Shown here piece by piece: positions 24,146 to 32,961 of a DNA stretch of 60,406 nucleotides (its first letter is position 1; the number at the start of each line of letters is the position of its first letter). Made by a program: the position numbers and the translations under genes. The stretch comes from Bacillota bacterium. Lineage in GTDB: Bacteria > Bacillota > Clostridia > Christensenellales > UMGS416. Where the stretch lies: positions 1 through 60,406 of the forward strand of contig JAEZSC010000069.1 in assembly GCA_023422005.1 (NCBI GenBank), given 5' to 3'. Under the pieces are notes generated by a model that ran no database searches, was not told the DNA's origin, and saw nothing but the letters and a program-made list of their open reading frames with translations.

Positions 24146-25810
24146 TCATGGGTTGGCCTCGGCCCTCACCCTGTCGATGCGCTGCTGATACCACTGAAGC
24201 AGCGCGGCGCTGCTCTTGCCGTGGAAGCATTTTTGCAGCTGCTCGCCGGTGGGCAGTGTCTCGGTAGCACGATACATGAGGTTGATAAAAGGATCCAGCT
24301 CGGCATAACGCGCCTGAATAAGGTCCTCCGGAGGCACATCCACGCCGGCCACCGGCGTCCGCTCAATACCCAGACTATAGGCAAACAAACCGGTGAGCCA
24401 GGGAGCGGCCAGCGGCAGCGGCTGGTGCGCTGACAACGCGGCCTCGGCGTTCTCCGGCGCCTCCACCGGCAGCCGCCGCTGCGCAACCCCCGCAAACAAA
24501 GCGTAGAAAGCATACGGAACGCTGTTGTCTTCTCTCAGGCTGCCGTTGACGGCGCTGCGTAAGGGCTCTCGCAGCGCCACGCGCTGCTCCTGCAGCTCAT
24601 AATCCTCGCCCAATTGGCCGTAGAGCACAGCATCGGCGTTTTCCTGCGCTTCGGTGACCCATTGCACGAAGGACATCGCCTCCTCCGCCCGGCGGCTGGC
24701 CGCCGGTATCATCAGCATACCGGCGTGCAGATTGGGCTTCTTGCTCAAGAGCGCAGTCCATACATTGCTGCCGTGTTTCTGCCTGTGATGGAGGGGATAG
24801 GCATGGAAGTTTCGCAGGGTAAGGCCTCCGGGACTGGGGTAATACAGCAGGCTGTTACCTAAAAGCAGCGCGTTTCCGGGGGCTACCTCATGTCCGGGTT
24901 CACTGTACAGCGTTAAGTCCGCAAGCGCGCCGCGGGAGCGCAGGCTCAGATAGTCATCCAAAAAGTCCTGAACCCCAGGAATGTCCTCCAGCAGCACGGG
25001 GCGGGCATCGGCATCGTCCACACCCACATACACCTGTAGAAGGCCGCTGCCTACCTCCATATAGCCCTGCTCCAGCACCCAGCAGTCCAGCCAAGCGGAA
25101 AAGCTGGCGCTCAGCCGGAAGCCGCCGCGCACCGTCCCCGGCATTTCGGCGGTGGCCTTGGGTTCGCCCTTGGTCGGCGGGCCGGCCAGCCGCTCCACCA
25201 GCGCGCGCATGTCGGAAAAGGTATCCAACGGCTCCTGAATCTCCGCAACCGTATCCTGCCGGACGCACAACACATATTCGCTTCCCCCGGCCGTGATTTC
25301 CCGGCACAGCGGCAGGCCGTAGGGGCTGTCCGCAATGCGTTCCTTCCAGCGGGCCCAATATTCCGGCGCGGCCCGCTGGGCAGCGGCGGCGCAATCGAAG
25401 AGCAGCCCCTGGCTTTTCAGATCCTCAAAGTCTTGTTTCTTGTCCTGCAGCAGGCTGGTACTCAGGAAATAACCGTCTGCCTTGGCGACGCCGGAAGCCA
25501 GTTGGGCGGTCACGTATTGCAGATAGCTGTCAACGCCGTCATCGGAATAATCCTGCTTCACGGTGTAGAAGTCGATGTTCCACCCCATTTTTTTAAGCAC
25601 GGTGCTATAATGCCGGTTCACAGCAATCATCGATCTCTGGTAGGGGCTGGGCAGCACGAGGATTATCGGCTGCGCAGAGGCTGCCGAAACTGCGGCATGT
25701 GCTGTGGGTTCAGGTGTGGCCGTGGGCTGGACAGCCGTGGGCGCACACCCTGGCATGCACAGCATTGCAAAGCTCAGCGTCAGGAGCAGCCAACGGAACC
25801 TCTTGACCAT
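24146..25810 (-). CDS. Lipoprotein, solute-binding-protein-like, paralogue A
   Basis: 554 residues. Signal peptide MVKRFRWLLLTLSFAMLCM with lipobox MPG-Cys, a Thr/Pro-rich linker, then the same fold as paralogue B (PIILVLPSPYQRSM, VNRHYSTVL, GWNIDFYTV, PVLLEDIPGVQDF, RRAEEAMSFVQWV). GGGAGG precedes the start. The two genes overlap or almost overlap and must be one transcript. Divergence is high away from the motifs, so the duplication is old. They could be binding lipoproteins for a transporter elsewhere or surface sensors; nothing in the window decides this. Confidence 0.8.
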   Translation of the reverse strand: MVKRFRWLLLTLSFAMLCMPGCAPTAVQPTATPEPTAHAAVSAASAQPIILVLPSPYQRSMIAVNRHYSTVLKKMGWNIDFYTVKQDYSDDGVDSYLQYVTAQLASGVAKADGYFLSTSLLQDKKQDFEDLKSQGLLFDCAAAAQRAAPEYWARWKERIADSPYGLPLCREITAGGSEYVLCVRQDTVAEIQEPLDTFSDMRALVERLAGPPTKGEPKATAEMPGTVRGGFRLSASFSAWLDCWVLEQGYMEVGSGLLQVYVGVDDADARPVLLEDIPGVQDFLDDYLSLRSRGALADLTLYSEPGHEVAPGNALLLGNSLLYYPSPGGLTLRNFHAYPLHHRQKHGSNVWTALLSKKPNLHAGMLMIPAASRRAEEAMSFVQWVTEAQENADAVLYGQLGEDYELQEQRVALREPLRSAVNGSLREDNSVPYAFYALFAGVAQRRLPVEAPENAEAALSAHQPLPLAAPWLTGLFAYSLGIERTPVAGVDVPPEDLIQARYAELDPFINLMYRATETLPTGEQLQKCFHGKSSAALLQWYQQRIDRVRAEANP

Positions 25811-25909
25811 GCCAGCCTCCCGAAAGCCATGAATTATGGTTTTCTATCGCTATTCTAGCATAATCAAAGCAGCGTCACAATGGCGCCCCTTCAGAGGCTT
25901 CGGGAGGAA

Positions 25910-26815
25910 TCAAACCCCCTCCAGGTTGAAGGGAGGCACATAGGTGTCGCTGGCTGAGCTGCGCTGCTGGCAATAGGCATGGGCAAAGCCCAGCTCCCCT
26001 GCGCGCTTGAGCACTCGGTCGTATTCCATCGTCGTAAGCCTGCGGTTGATTTCAGGGAATTCGGCGGCCCTATGGCAGGGCATGTATTGGCTCATGAGGC
26101 TGAGCACGATGGCCTTCGGGTCCAGATGGGTCGCCAGCCAATCGAGGATGGCCAGCGAATCCTCACGGCTGCCGGGCAGAACCATATGGCGCACGACCAA
26201 GCCGCGGGTCAGCAGGCCGTGGTCATCAAAACGCGCCGGGCCCACCTGCTCCGCCATGATCTCCAGGGCACGGCTGGCCACGGCAAAATAATCCGCCGCG
26301 CCGCTGTAGCGCAAAGAGCGGGCGCTGTCCATATACTTCAGATCGGGCAGATAAATATCCACGACGCCATCCATCAGCGCCAGGCCTTCGGGGCTGTCGT
26401 AGCCGCTGGAGTTGTACACGATGGGCACATGCAGCCCCCGGGCGCGGGCCATCGCCACCGCCGGCGCGATCCACGGCGTCACATGGGTGGGGTTCACCAG
26501 ATTGACGTTATGAGCCCCCTGGGCCTGCAGCTCCAGAAAGATGTCCGCCAGCCGTTCCACGGAAATATCTCTGCCGAAACCGCCGGCACTTATGTCATGG
26601 TTCTGGCAATAGCAGCATTTCAGCGAGCAACCGGAGAAGAACACCGTGCCGCTGCCCCGTGTACCGCTGATGCAGGGCTCCTCCCAATGGTGCAGCGCTG
26701 CCCGCGCCACTCGCAGGCCCGCCACGCCGCAAGAGCCGGCGCGCACCGTGCGGTCGGCACCGCAAGCCCGAGGGCACCAATGGCAACTGGTGGGTGTGAT
26801 TTGTCTGCTATCCAT
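25910..26815 (-). CDS. Radical SAM protein, PflA/PflX-like
   Basis: 301 residues. The cluster motif is CSLKCCYC (CxxxCxxC), followed by QNHDIS as in activase-like proteins. An N-terminal Cys-rich segment (CHWCPRACGADR, GSCGV) is typical of the PflX/AmmeMemoRadiSam-like group of putative activating enzymes. NSSGYDSPEGL, DIYLPDLKYMD and VVRHMVLPG are further group motifs. An ATG at 26845 lies inside the rplS terminator, so the ATG at 26815 is preferred. The target is unknown; no glycyl radical enzyme is in the window. It follows rplS on the same strand but beyond its terminator. Confidence 0.85.
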   Translation of the reverse strand: MDSRQITPTSCHWCPRACGADRTVRAGSCGVAGLRVARAALHHWEEPCISGTRGSGTVFFSGCSLKCCYCQNHDISAGGFGRDISVERLADIFLELQAQGAHNVNLVNPTHVTPWIAPAVAMARARGLHVPIVYNSSGYDSPEGLALMDGVVDIYLPDLKYMDSARSLRYSGAADYFAVASRALEIMAEQVGPARFDDHGLLTRGLVVRHMVLPGSREDSLAILDWLATHLDPKAIVLSLMSQYMPCHRAAEFPEINRRLTTMEYDRVLKRAGELGFAHAYCQQRSSASDTYVPPFNLEGV

Positions 26816-26831
26816 CCTGTCACGCTCCAAA

Positions 26832-26863
26832 AGAACAAACGGCATAGCCGGAAAGGCTACGCC
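26832..26863 (-). terminator. Terminator of rplS
   Basis: Stem GGCGTAGCC (26863-26855) with GGCTATGCC (26849-26841), one wobble pair, then GTTTGTTCTTTT on the minus strand. Confidence 0.8.
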
Positions 26864-26895
26864 GTATGCATGAAATCCTGTCTTTACCGATGGGC

Positions 26896-27243
26896 TTATC
26901 GGACGTTTCTTTCCTTGACTTTTGCAGCCTTGCCCACGCGATCGCGCAAATAATACAGCTTGGCGCGGCGAACCTTGCCGTGCTTGACAATCTGGATGCT
27001 GTCGATCCTGGGGGAATGGAGCGGGAAGACCCTCTCTACGCCGATGCCATAGGAGACGCGGCGTACGGTGAAGGTCTCGCGGGATGAGCCACCCTTGCGC
27101 GCGATGACAATGCCTTCAAAGGCCTGAATGCGCTCGCGGTTGCCTTCCACGACCTTGACGTTGACCTTCACGGTGTCGCCCACGCGGAACGCTGGAATAT
27201 CGGAGCGCATCTGCTCCTGTTCCAATACACGAATGTCCAACAT
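26896..27243 (-). CDS. rplS: 50S ribosomal protein L19
   Basis: 115 residues, normal size. Seen: FRVGDTVKVNVKVVEGNRERIQ, FEGIVIARKG, RETFTVRRVSYGIGVER, FPLHSPRID, and the C-terminal GKVRRAKLYYLRD. The ATG at 27243 is preceded by AAGGAGG; a start 21 bases upstream has no site. Here it is alone, apart from the usual rpsP-rimM-trmD cluster, with its own promoter. Confidence 0.97.
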   Translation of the reverse strand: MLDIRVLEQEQMRSDIPAFRVGDTVKVNVKVVEGNRERIQAFEGIVIARKGGSSRETFTVRRVSYGIGVERVFPLHSPRIDSIQIVKHGKVRRAKLYYLRDRVGKAAKVKERNVR

Positions 27244-27323
27244 GATAATTTCCTCCTTCCGCATAGACGTTCATACCACCGGCTAGTGGTGGCAGCGGAC
27301 CGTCCGTTTTCAGAACAATCGAT

Positions 27324-27352
27324 AGTATACCAAAGGCTGGTTGCGATTTCAA
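27324..27352 (-). promoter_or_regulatory. Promoter of rplS
   Basis: TTGAAA (27352-27347), 17-base spacer, TATACT (27329-27324). The 80-base leader contains CCACC-7 nt-GGTGG, a small hairpin that could be an L19 autoregulatory element, though this is only a possibility. Confidence 0.75.
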
Positions 27353-27366
27353 TCTTTTTTTGTCAT

Positions 27367-28059
27367 TCACTGGGCGGGAGCGCTGGGCTGTGCACCGGGC
27401 ACGATCTGTGGCGCTTCCACCTTGCCCAGCAGCCAGTTGGCCGTCGTCTTGGCGTTTTCCCAGTTAGCCTTGGCATAAACTGGGAGGCAAAGCACCATGT
27501 CTTCATTGATCAGCAGCTCGCCCAGGCCCTTGCACTGATCCAAAGGAATGCCGCAAAGCTGCTTCTCACCTGGGATGTTCTCTTCCTCGTCGGCGCCTAC
27601 TATTACCTCACCTTTTGTGAGATCGGTACCCTCAGGCACGTTGAACTCGCCGATGATGTCCTGCAGGTTTATAAACGCCTCACCCTGGGCGAAGTTGTTG
27701 AACATCCAACTGGGCAAAATCAACACGGTGCCCTCACGGCTGGTGAAACGGGCCATCATGACCTGCATGATAACCATCTCCTGGCCTTCGATCAGCGGTG
27801 TGTTCTGTATCGTGACTTCCTTCTGATCTGAGGTCAGCTTTGTCTGGAGATCCTTCTGCCATTGCTCGGCCACTTCGTCATTCATATAGGCGCTGACAGC
27901 CAACACTTCGACCTTCAACTCATAGGGCACCTTGGGTGTGGTGACGGTGAACAGCATGTTGGCAGCCACAACCGCCAGCACGGTGAACAGCGCGTACATC
28001 CACCAGTGATACCGCCAATGCTCCCGCAGCCGGGCCGGTGTGGGCTTGAGATCAATCAT
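27367..28059 (-). CDS. Membrane-anchored protein of unknown function
   Basis: 230 residues. One transmembrane helix (about 20-40, WMYALFTVLAVVAANMLF) and a long extracytoplasmic part of mixed alpha/beta character ending in a Pro/Ala tail. No motif recognised. It begins six bases after the lysS stop with AGGAG, so it belongs to the greA-lysS transcript. It resembles in layout the tail-anchored hypotheticals of other Clostridia but I cannot name a family. Confidence 0.7.
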   Translation of the reverse strand: MIDLKPTPARLREHWRYHWWMYALFTVLAVVAANMLFTVTTPKVPYELKVEVLAVSAYMNDEVAEQWQKDLQTKLTSDQKEVTIQNTPLIEGQEMVIMQVMMARFTSREGTVLILPSWMFNNFAQGEAFINLQDIIGEFNVPEGTDLTKGEVIVGADEEENIPGEKQLCGIPLDQCKGLGELLINEDMVLCLPVYAKANWENAKTTANWLLGKVEAPQIVPGAQPSAPAQ

Positions 28060-28065
28060 TTCTCC

Positions 28066-29607
28066 TCATCCTTTGTCGATCTCGCTCTTGGATTGTTGGG
28101 TCTGCTTGGGTTGGGCGATGGGCTTCATCGTCGGGAACAGCAGCACGTCGCGGATGCTGGCTGAGTCGGTGAACAGCATGATCATGCGGTCGATGCCCAG
28201 GCCCATGCCGCCGGTGGGGGGCATGCCATATTCCATGGCGGTCACGAAATCCTCGTCGATCTCGAACTCGCCCTCCATGTACTTCTTTTTGGCCTGCTCG
28301 ATGAAGCGCTGGCGCTGGTCGATGGGATCATTGAGCTCGGTAAAGGCGTTGCCCATCTCACGGCCGTAAATGAACACTTCGAAGCGCTCGGTCAGGCGGC
28401 TGTCATAGGGCGTGCGCTTGGCCAGCGGAGAAATTTCCACCGGATAATCGCAGATAAACGTGGGCTGTATCAGCTTGGCCTCGCAGAACTCCTCGAAGAA
28501 CAGGTTGAGGATTTCGCCGCGGGTCATGCCGGGGTGCTCCAGATGCAGCTTGTGGGCGCGGGCGGCTTCACGGGCAGCCTCGTCGTCGGCGATCTGCGCG
28601 AAATCCACACCGCTCATTTCCAGCACGGCCTGCGACATCGTGACGCGCCGCCACGGCGGGGCCAAATCGATGTCCACCCCTTGATATGTCAGCTGATAAC
28701 CGCCCAGCAGCTCGCGGGCCACGGTCGTGTAAAGGTCCTCGCACAGGTCCATCATGCCGTGATAGTCGGTGTAGGCCTCATACATCTCCAGCATCGTGAA
28801 CTCGGGGTTGTGCTTGGGGCTCATGCCCTCGTTGCGGAAGATGCGGCCGATCTCGTAGACCTTCTCCAGGCCGCCGACGATCAGGCGCTTGAGATACAGC
28901 TCCAGCTCCACCCGCAACACCATGTCCAAATCCAGCGTGTTGTGGTGGGTACGGAAGGGCTTGGCAGCGGCGTTGGTCGCGTGGTTGTGCAGCACAGGGG
29001 TTTCCACTTCCAGATAGCCCCGGCCATCCATGACGCGACGGATGATGCCCATGATGCGCGAACGGGTGCGAAACGCCGCGCGCACCTCGGGGTTCACGAT
29101 CATGTCCACATAGCGTTGGCGATAGCGCAGGTCCTGATCCTTAAGGCCGTGCCACTTCTCGGGCAGCGGCAGCAGCGCCTTGCTCAGCAGCGTGACCGCC
29201 GCGGCGTGTATGGAGATTTCCCCGGTGCGCGTGCGGAATACGAGGCCGCGCACACCTATGATGTCGCCGATGTCGGTCTTCTTAAAGTCATCGTAGACTT
29301 CCTCGCCCAGGTCGTCCCGCTTGACATACACCTGCATGGCGCCCAGACCGTCCTGCACGTTGGCAAAGCTGGCCTTGCCCATGATGCGCTTGGTCATCAG
29401 GCGGCCGGCGATGGATACTTCCTTGCCCTCCAGCGCCTCAAACCCCTCGATAATCTGCGTGGAGAAGTGGGTGCGATCGAAAGTCACGATCTGATACGGG
29501 TCGCGCCCGGCAGCCTGCAGCGCCTGCAGCTTGTCCCGGCGAATCTGTAAAAGTTCATCCAGTTGGGGTTGTTGCTCCTCCTGCTGGATTTCATCCGTTG
29601 GTTGCAT
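28066..29607 (-). CDS. lysS: Lysyl-tRNA synthetase, class II
   Basis: 513 residues. An N-terminal OB-fold anticodon domain (VSIAGRLMTKRIMGKASFANVQD) precedes the class II core. Motif 1 region RSRIMGIIRRVMDGRGYLEVETPVL is seen in parts; motif 2 is FRNEGMSPKHNPEFTMLE; motif 3 is GMGLGIDRMIM. NAAAKPFRTHHN and YDSRLTERFE are LysS landmarks. A short Gln-rich N-terminal extension and C-terminal Lys/Gln tail are lineage-specific. It lies eight bases after greA, the classical pair in Bacillota. Confidence 0.97.
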   Translation of the reverse strand: MQPTDEIQQEEQQPQLDELLQIRRDKLQALQAAGRDPYQIVTFDRTHFSTQIIEGFEALEGKEVSIAGRLMTKRIMGKASFANVQDGLGAMQVYVKRDDLGEEVYDDFKKTDIGDIIGVRGLVFRTRTGEISIHAAAVTLLSKALLPLPEKWHGLKDQDLRYRQRYVDMIVNPEVRAAFRTRSRIMGIIRRVMDGRGYLEVETPVLHNHATNAAAKPFRTHHNTLDLDMVLRVELELYLKRLIVGGLEKVYEIGRIFRNEGMSPKHNPEFTMLEMYEAYTDYHGMMDLCEDLYTTVARELLGGYQLTYQGVDIDLAPPWRRVTMSQAVLEMSGVDFAQIADDEAAREAARAHKLHLEHPGMTRGEILNLFFEEFCEAKLIQPTFICDYPVEISPLAKRTPYDSRLTERFEVFIYGREMGNAFTELNDPIDQRQRFIEQAKKKYMEGEFEIDEDFVTAMEYGMPPTGGMGLGIDRMIMLFTDSASIRDVLLFPTMKPIAQPKQTQQSKSEIDKG

Positions 29608-29615
29608 ATAAATAC

Positions 29616-30101
29616 CTACCTGTGAATCTTTATGATCTCAAGCTGTCTCTTGCCTCCGGGCACATCCACTTCCACGACGTCGCCGGTCGTTCTGTTCATC
29701 AGCGCCGCGCCGATGGGCGATTCGTTGGAGATGCGGCCCTTGAAAGGATCGGCTTCATCGCTGCCCACGATCGTATACTTGAGTTCGGCGCCGGTGGCTT
29801 TGTTGCGCAGATTCACGACGCTGCCTACGGAAACGCGGTCGTCTGTGCCGCTCTCATCGCTGACAACCTCGGCATGGCGAAGGGTGTGCTCTATGGAGGC
29901 GATCTCGCCCTCTACAAACGCCTGCTCATTCTTGGCGTCGTCGTATTCGCTATTCTCGGACAGGTCGCCCAGTGCAATGGCTTCTTTGATGCGGTCGGCA
30001 ACCTCCTGGCGGCGTGTCGTCTTCAGAAACTCGAGTTTATCCTCCAGCTTCTTCACACCCTCCTTGGTCAGATACGTTTTCTTGTTGCTGGCCACTGACA
30101 T
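29616..30101 (-). CDS. greA: Transcription elongation factor GreA
   Basis: 161 residues. It rescues stalled RNA polymerase by stimulating transcript cleavage. The N-terminal coiled coil carries YLTKEGVKKLEDKLEFL and GDLSENSEYDDAKNEQAFVEGEI with the acidic tip (Asp-Leu-Ser-Glu-Asn-Ser-Glu). The C-terminal domain has YTIVGSDEADP, GRISNESPIGAALM and a terminal VPGGKRQLEI. It is the first gene of greA-lysS-hypothetical behind a consensus promoter. Confidence 0.97.
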   Translation of the reverse strand: MSVASNKKTYLTKEGVKKLEDKLEFLKTTRRQEVADRIKEAIALGDLSENSEYDDAKNEQAFVEGEIASIEHTLRHAEVVSDESGTDDRVSVGSVVNLRNKATGAELKYTIVGSDEADPFKGRISNESPIGAALMNRTTGDVVEVDVPGGKRQLEIIKIHR

Positions 30102-30236
30102 GTGCGCGTTCCTCCCTTTACCCGTTCGGGTTCGTTACTGATATGGTATGCCTGGGATGCCCCCGTATGCCGGGCAAAAACAATATCCCCCGCGCACACC
30201 GGGCAAACAGCATGCGTGGCGGATTAGATTACCGCA

Positions 30237-30265
30237 ATTATAAGGAAGCGGTATTGCATTGTCAA
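30237..30265 (-). promoter_or_regulatory. Promoter of greA-lysS
   Basis: TTGACA (30265-30260), 17-base spacer, TATAAT (30242-30237), a perfect consensus. The 5' leader to the greA start is about 130 bases. Confidence 0.9.
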
Positions 30266-30343
30266 GAAAAGAATTATCGAGGATTTTCGACCTTTTTCGC
30301 CCTGAATTAACAGATTGTTTACGGTCTCGCGGGGTGTGCCGTA

Positions 30344-30372
30344 TTGTGAGCCCCTTGCCGTGAAAGTATAAT
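30344..30372 (+). promoter_or_regulatory. Promoter of the Zn peptidase gene
   Basis: TTGTGA (30344-30349), 17-base spacer, TATAAT (30367-30372). Confidence 0.7.
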
Positions 30373-30444
30373 AAAGACGTACCGAAGGCTGCGCCGAAGC
30401 CTTACACAGGCCTGGCGGTGGTCTCAGAACAGAGGTGTGAGTAT

Positions 30445-31143
30445 ATGTATTTTTATGGTATAGATCCGACCTGGCTGATCCTGATTCCGGGCATTGTGCT
30501 GGCCATGCTCGCCCAAGCCAAGGTAAGCAGGGCCTTCTCCCGTTACAGCGCCATCCAGAGCGCCCGGGGGTGGACCGGCGCGCAGGTGGCCCGGCATATC
30601 CTGGACCAAAACGGTCTGAGCGATGTCTCCATACAGCCCATCGCCGGCAGCATGACCGACAACTACAACCCCCGCAAACGCATGCTGAGCCTGTCGCAGA
30701 CGGTGTATGGCAGAAGCTCTCTGGCGGCGGTGGCAGTGGCCGCCCACGAGGTGGGCCATGCCGTGCAGCACCAGCGCAACTACGCGCCCAACGCCATCCG
30801 CGCGGCGCTGGTTCCGCTGGCCAACATCGGCAGCTATGCCGCCTGGCCGCTGCTGATACTTGGAATCGTGCTCAGCTTCCAGCCGCTGGTGTATATCGGC
30901 GTGGGCGTGTTTGCCGCTGCGGTGCTGTTCCAACTGGTTACGCTGCCGGTGGAGTTCAACGCCTCCAGCCGGGCGCTGGCCATGCTGCGCGACGGCGGCT
31001 ATCTGGCCGAGGAGGAGATCGTCGGCGCGCGCCAGGTGCTGAGCGCCGCCGCGATGACCTATCTGGCCGCCACGCTGATGAGTGTGCTGCAGCTCTTGCG
31101 GCTCCTAGCTATCGCCAATGGTGGACGTAGAAGAAACGATTGA
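30445..31143 (+). CDS. Membrane zinc metallopeptidase, YugP-like
   Basis: 232 residues. The zinc motif HEVGHA (HExxH) lies near residue 108, in the context AVAVAAHEVGHAVQH, preceded by NPRKRMLSLSQTVYG. Four hydrophobic segments flank it, one at the N-terminus (LILIPGIVLAMLAQ) and three after the motif. This is the architecture of the YugP family of membrane Zn proteases of unknown substrate. The ATG at 30445 follows AGAGGTG; a GTG at 30418 would place the promoter leader too short and is rejected. Confidence 0.9.
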   Translation: MYFYGIDPTWLILIPGIVLAMLAQAKVSRAFSRYSAIQSARGWTGAQVARHILDQNGLSDVSIQPIAGSMTDNYNPRKRMLSLSQTVYGRSSLAAVAVAAHEVGHAVQHQRNYAPNAIRAALVPLANIGSYAAWPLLILGIVLSFQPLVYIGVGVFAAAVLFQLVTLPVEFNASSRALAMLRDGGYLAEEEIVGARQVLSAAAMTYLAATLMSVLQLLRLLAIANGGRRRND

Positions 31144-31373
31144 GACACTCAATCGTCCACCTTGTGAAAGAACCCCATATGTGGAGAATTAGCAAGAAGC
31201 CGACCGACGGTTCATCCGACGGGAGGAAATGGAAACAGAGCAGTGGGTAGATAAAGAATCCGCCCGCAGGCAAAAACCATTTTTAAGAAAAATGATATGA
31301 GTGTTAAGGCAGAGATATCGCCTGGCGACATGTGCGGCAGGCGATAGAAGGCAGCTATGACAAGTCGTCAGAA
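31144..31373. other. Intergenic region without recognised gene
   Basis: About 230 bases between the convergent peptidase gene and fucU. It is mildly AT-rich and contains no long frame with a ribosome site and no structure I can name, apart from the hairpin that follows. Confidence 0.5.
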
Positions 31374-31402
31374 TCGTAGATGACGCGCAGCGTCATCTAC
31401 GA
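31374..31402. terminator. Hairpin over the fucU stop codon
   Basis: Perfect 13-bp stem TCGTAGATGACGC (31374-31386) with GCGTCATCTACGA (31390-31402) and a 3-base loop. The fucU stop lies within it. There is no T-run, so it may stabilise the 3' end rather than terminate. Confidence 0.6.
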
Positions 31403-31831
31403 AAGCACGACGCCCTTTTTTAGGATCAGGTTCGCGTATTGCGCGCGCTCGCCGGTGGCCACGATGGCGTAGGCGTTGCGGGCCCGTTCGTAGAATGCGA
31501 AGCGCTCCATATATTCTATACTGTCGCCGCTGACCGACTCGTGGTGCAGCAACAGAGCTTTGTACTCCTCCCAAATGGGCGTTTGCACATCGTCGCCGGG
31601 CACCACGGCCATCAGCGCCGTGGGCTTGGACACATAGCCATCCAGCGGGAACAGCCGCAGCATGGCGTCCAGCAGCGCCGGCACGCCGTGGCCGTCGGCG
31701 CGCACCAGGCGCGCGGCCAACGCAGCTGCCGGAAAATTTCCGTCGGCCAGCACGATCTCATCGCCGTGGCCCATCTCCATCATGATCTTCAACAGTTCCG
31801 GTGACAGCACCGGCGAAATACCTTTGAGCAT
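31397..31831 (-). CDS. fucU: RbsD/FucU family sugar mutarotase
   Basis: 144 residues. These enzymes interconvert alpha and beta anomers of fucose or ribose. Seen: MLKGISPVLSPELLKIMMEMGHGDEIVLADGNFP, here split as LKIMMEMGHGDEIVLADGNF, with the conserved His and Asp, and the C-terminal FYERARNAYAIVATGE, both closer to FucU than to RbsD. GGAGGT precedes the start. It follows the LacI gene by 40 bases on the same strand, so the two are probably one transcript and the regulator probably senses a sugar, perhaps fucose. No transporter or isomerase is nearby. Confidence 0.88.
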   Translation of the reverse strand: MLKGISPVLSPELLKIMMEMGHGDEIVLADGNFPAAALAARLVRADGHGVPALLDAMLRLFPLDGYVSKPTALMAVVPGDDVQTPIWEEYKALLLHHESVSGDSIEYMERFAFYERARNAYAIVATGERAQYANLILKKGVVLS

Positions 31832-31871
31832 ATTCCGACCTCCAGTTCAGCAACCCGCAGCCATCGTGTCT

Positions 31872-32873
31872 TTACAGGCTGCGCACCGATTCGCCCTCCA
31901 CAAGCTCCGTGGGCAGGCGGTAAACCTCCGGGAAATCCGCCCGATCGCCGGCCATGCGCTTGAGCAGCACAGCAGCGGCCGTCTGGGCCAGCTGCTCCAT
32001 GGGCTGCACGACGATGCTCAGCGTGGGCTTTACGACCCTGGCCAGGTTCAGGTTGTCAAAACCGATGAAACTCAGATCCTCGGGCAGCCGCACGTTGCGC
32101 TCGTTGAGTGCCATCACCGCGCCCAGCGTCATGTGGTAGTTGGTCACATGCACGGCGGTGGGGCGGTCCGGCATGTCCAGCAGCTCGTTCATAAGCAGAT
32201 AACCGCTCTCCATCTCGTAGTCGCCCCGTTTGACCAGCGTTTCATCCACGGGCAGGCCAAGGTTCTCGTGGGCGGCGCAATAGCCAGCCAGGCGCTCCCG
32301 GGCAGTATAGATATCCAGCGGGCCCGCGATGATGCCCACGCGCCGGTGCCCCCGGCGCAGCAGCGAATCCACAGCCCGATAGCTGGCGTCGCGGTTTTCC
32401 ACCAGCACCGTGTCGCAGGCAATGCCCTCGATGGCACGGTCCACGAACACCACGGGTACACCGCGGTCTTCCCCCTGCTGCCCATCGAGCACCCAGCCCC
32501 GCTGGGGGATGGCCAGTATGCCGTCCACCCTCTTGCCCAGCAAGAAGCGCACCTTCTCGGCCTCCCGCTGCGGGTCGCGGCCATAATCGCACAGCATCAC
32601 GCTGTACCCATAACGGCCCAGTATGCTCTCCACGTTGCTGACCAGCGTCGTACAGAAGGGGTTCATCAAATCCGGGATGAGCACGCCTACCGTCATCGTG
32701 CGGCTGGTCTTCAAACCCCGGGCGATGGTGTTCACCCGAAATCCCAGCTCTCGCACGGCTTCCTCGATGCGTTCGCGGTTGGCCGGCAGAACGTTGCCGC
32801 CGTTCAGGAATTTGGAGATGGTCGCGATGGATAGGCCTGTGGCGCGGGCGACGTCTTTGATCGTTGCGGTCAT
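31872..32873 (-). CDS. LacI-family transcriptional regulator
   Basis: 333 residues. The HTH is at residues 4-25 (IKDVARATGLSIATISKFLNGG), followed by the hinge helix (ANRERIEEAVRELGFRVN, ARGLKTSRT) and a periplasmic-binding-like domain (VGVLIPDLMNPFCTTLV, VVFVDR, RRGHRRVGIIAG, FIGFDNLNLA, VVQPMEQL). The NLARVVKPTLS region is standard. The partner fucU suggests a pentose or deoxyhexose effector. It has its own promoter, at 32914-32942. Confidence 0.93.
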   Translation of the reverse strand: MTATIKDVARATGLSIATISKFLNGGNVLPANRERIEEAVRELGFRVNTIARGLKTSRTMTVGVLIPDLMNPFCTTLVSNVESILGRYGYSVMLCDYGRDPQREAEKVRFLLGKRVDGILAIPQRGWVLDGQQGEDRGVPVVFVDRAIEGIACDTVLVENRDASYRAVDSLLRRGHRRVGIIAGPLDIYTARERLAGYCAAHENLGLPVDETLVKRGDYEMESGYLLMNELLDMPDRPTAVHVTNYHMTLGAVMALNERNVRLPEDLSFIGFDNLNLARVVKPTLSIVVQPMEQLAQTAAAVLLKRMAGDRADFPEVYRLPTELVEGESVRSL

Positions 32874-32913
32874 ATATTCTTACCTTCAATATGGCATAGT
32901 GGCGATTTGGCTC

Positions 32914-32942
32914 ATTCTAGCAATGGCGCGGTGGGTTGTCAA
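32914..32942 (-). promoter_or_regulatory. Promoter of lacI-fucU
   Basis: TTGACA (32942-32937), 17-base spacer, TAGAAT (32919-32914). Confidence 0.85.
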
Positions 32943-32961
32943 TGCAAGTGGGGTCGCCGGG

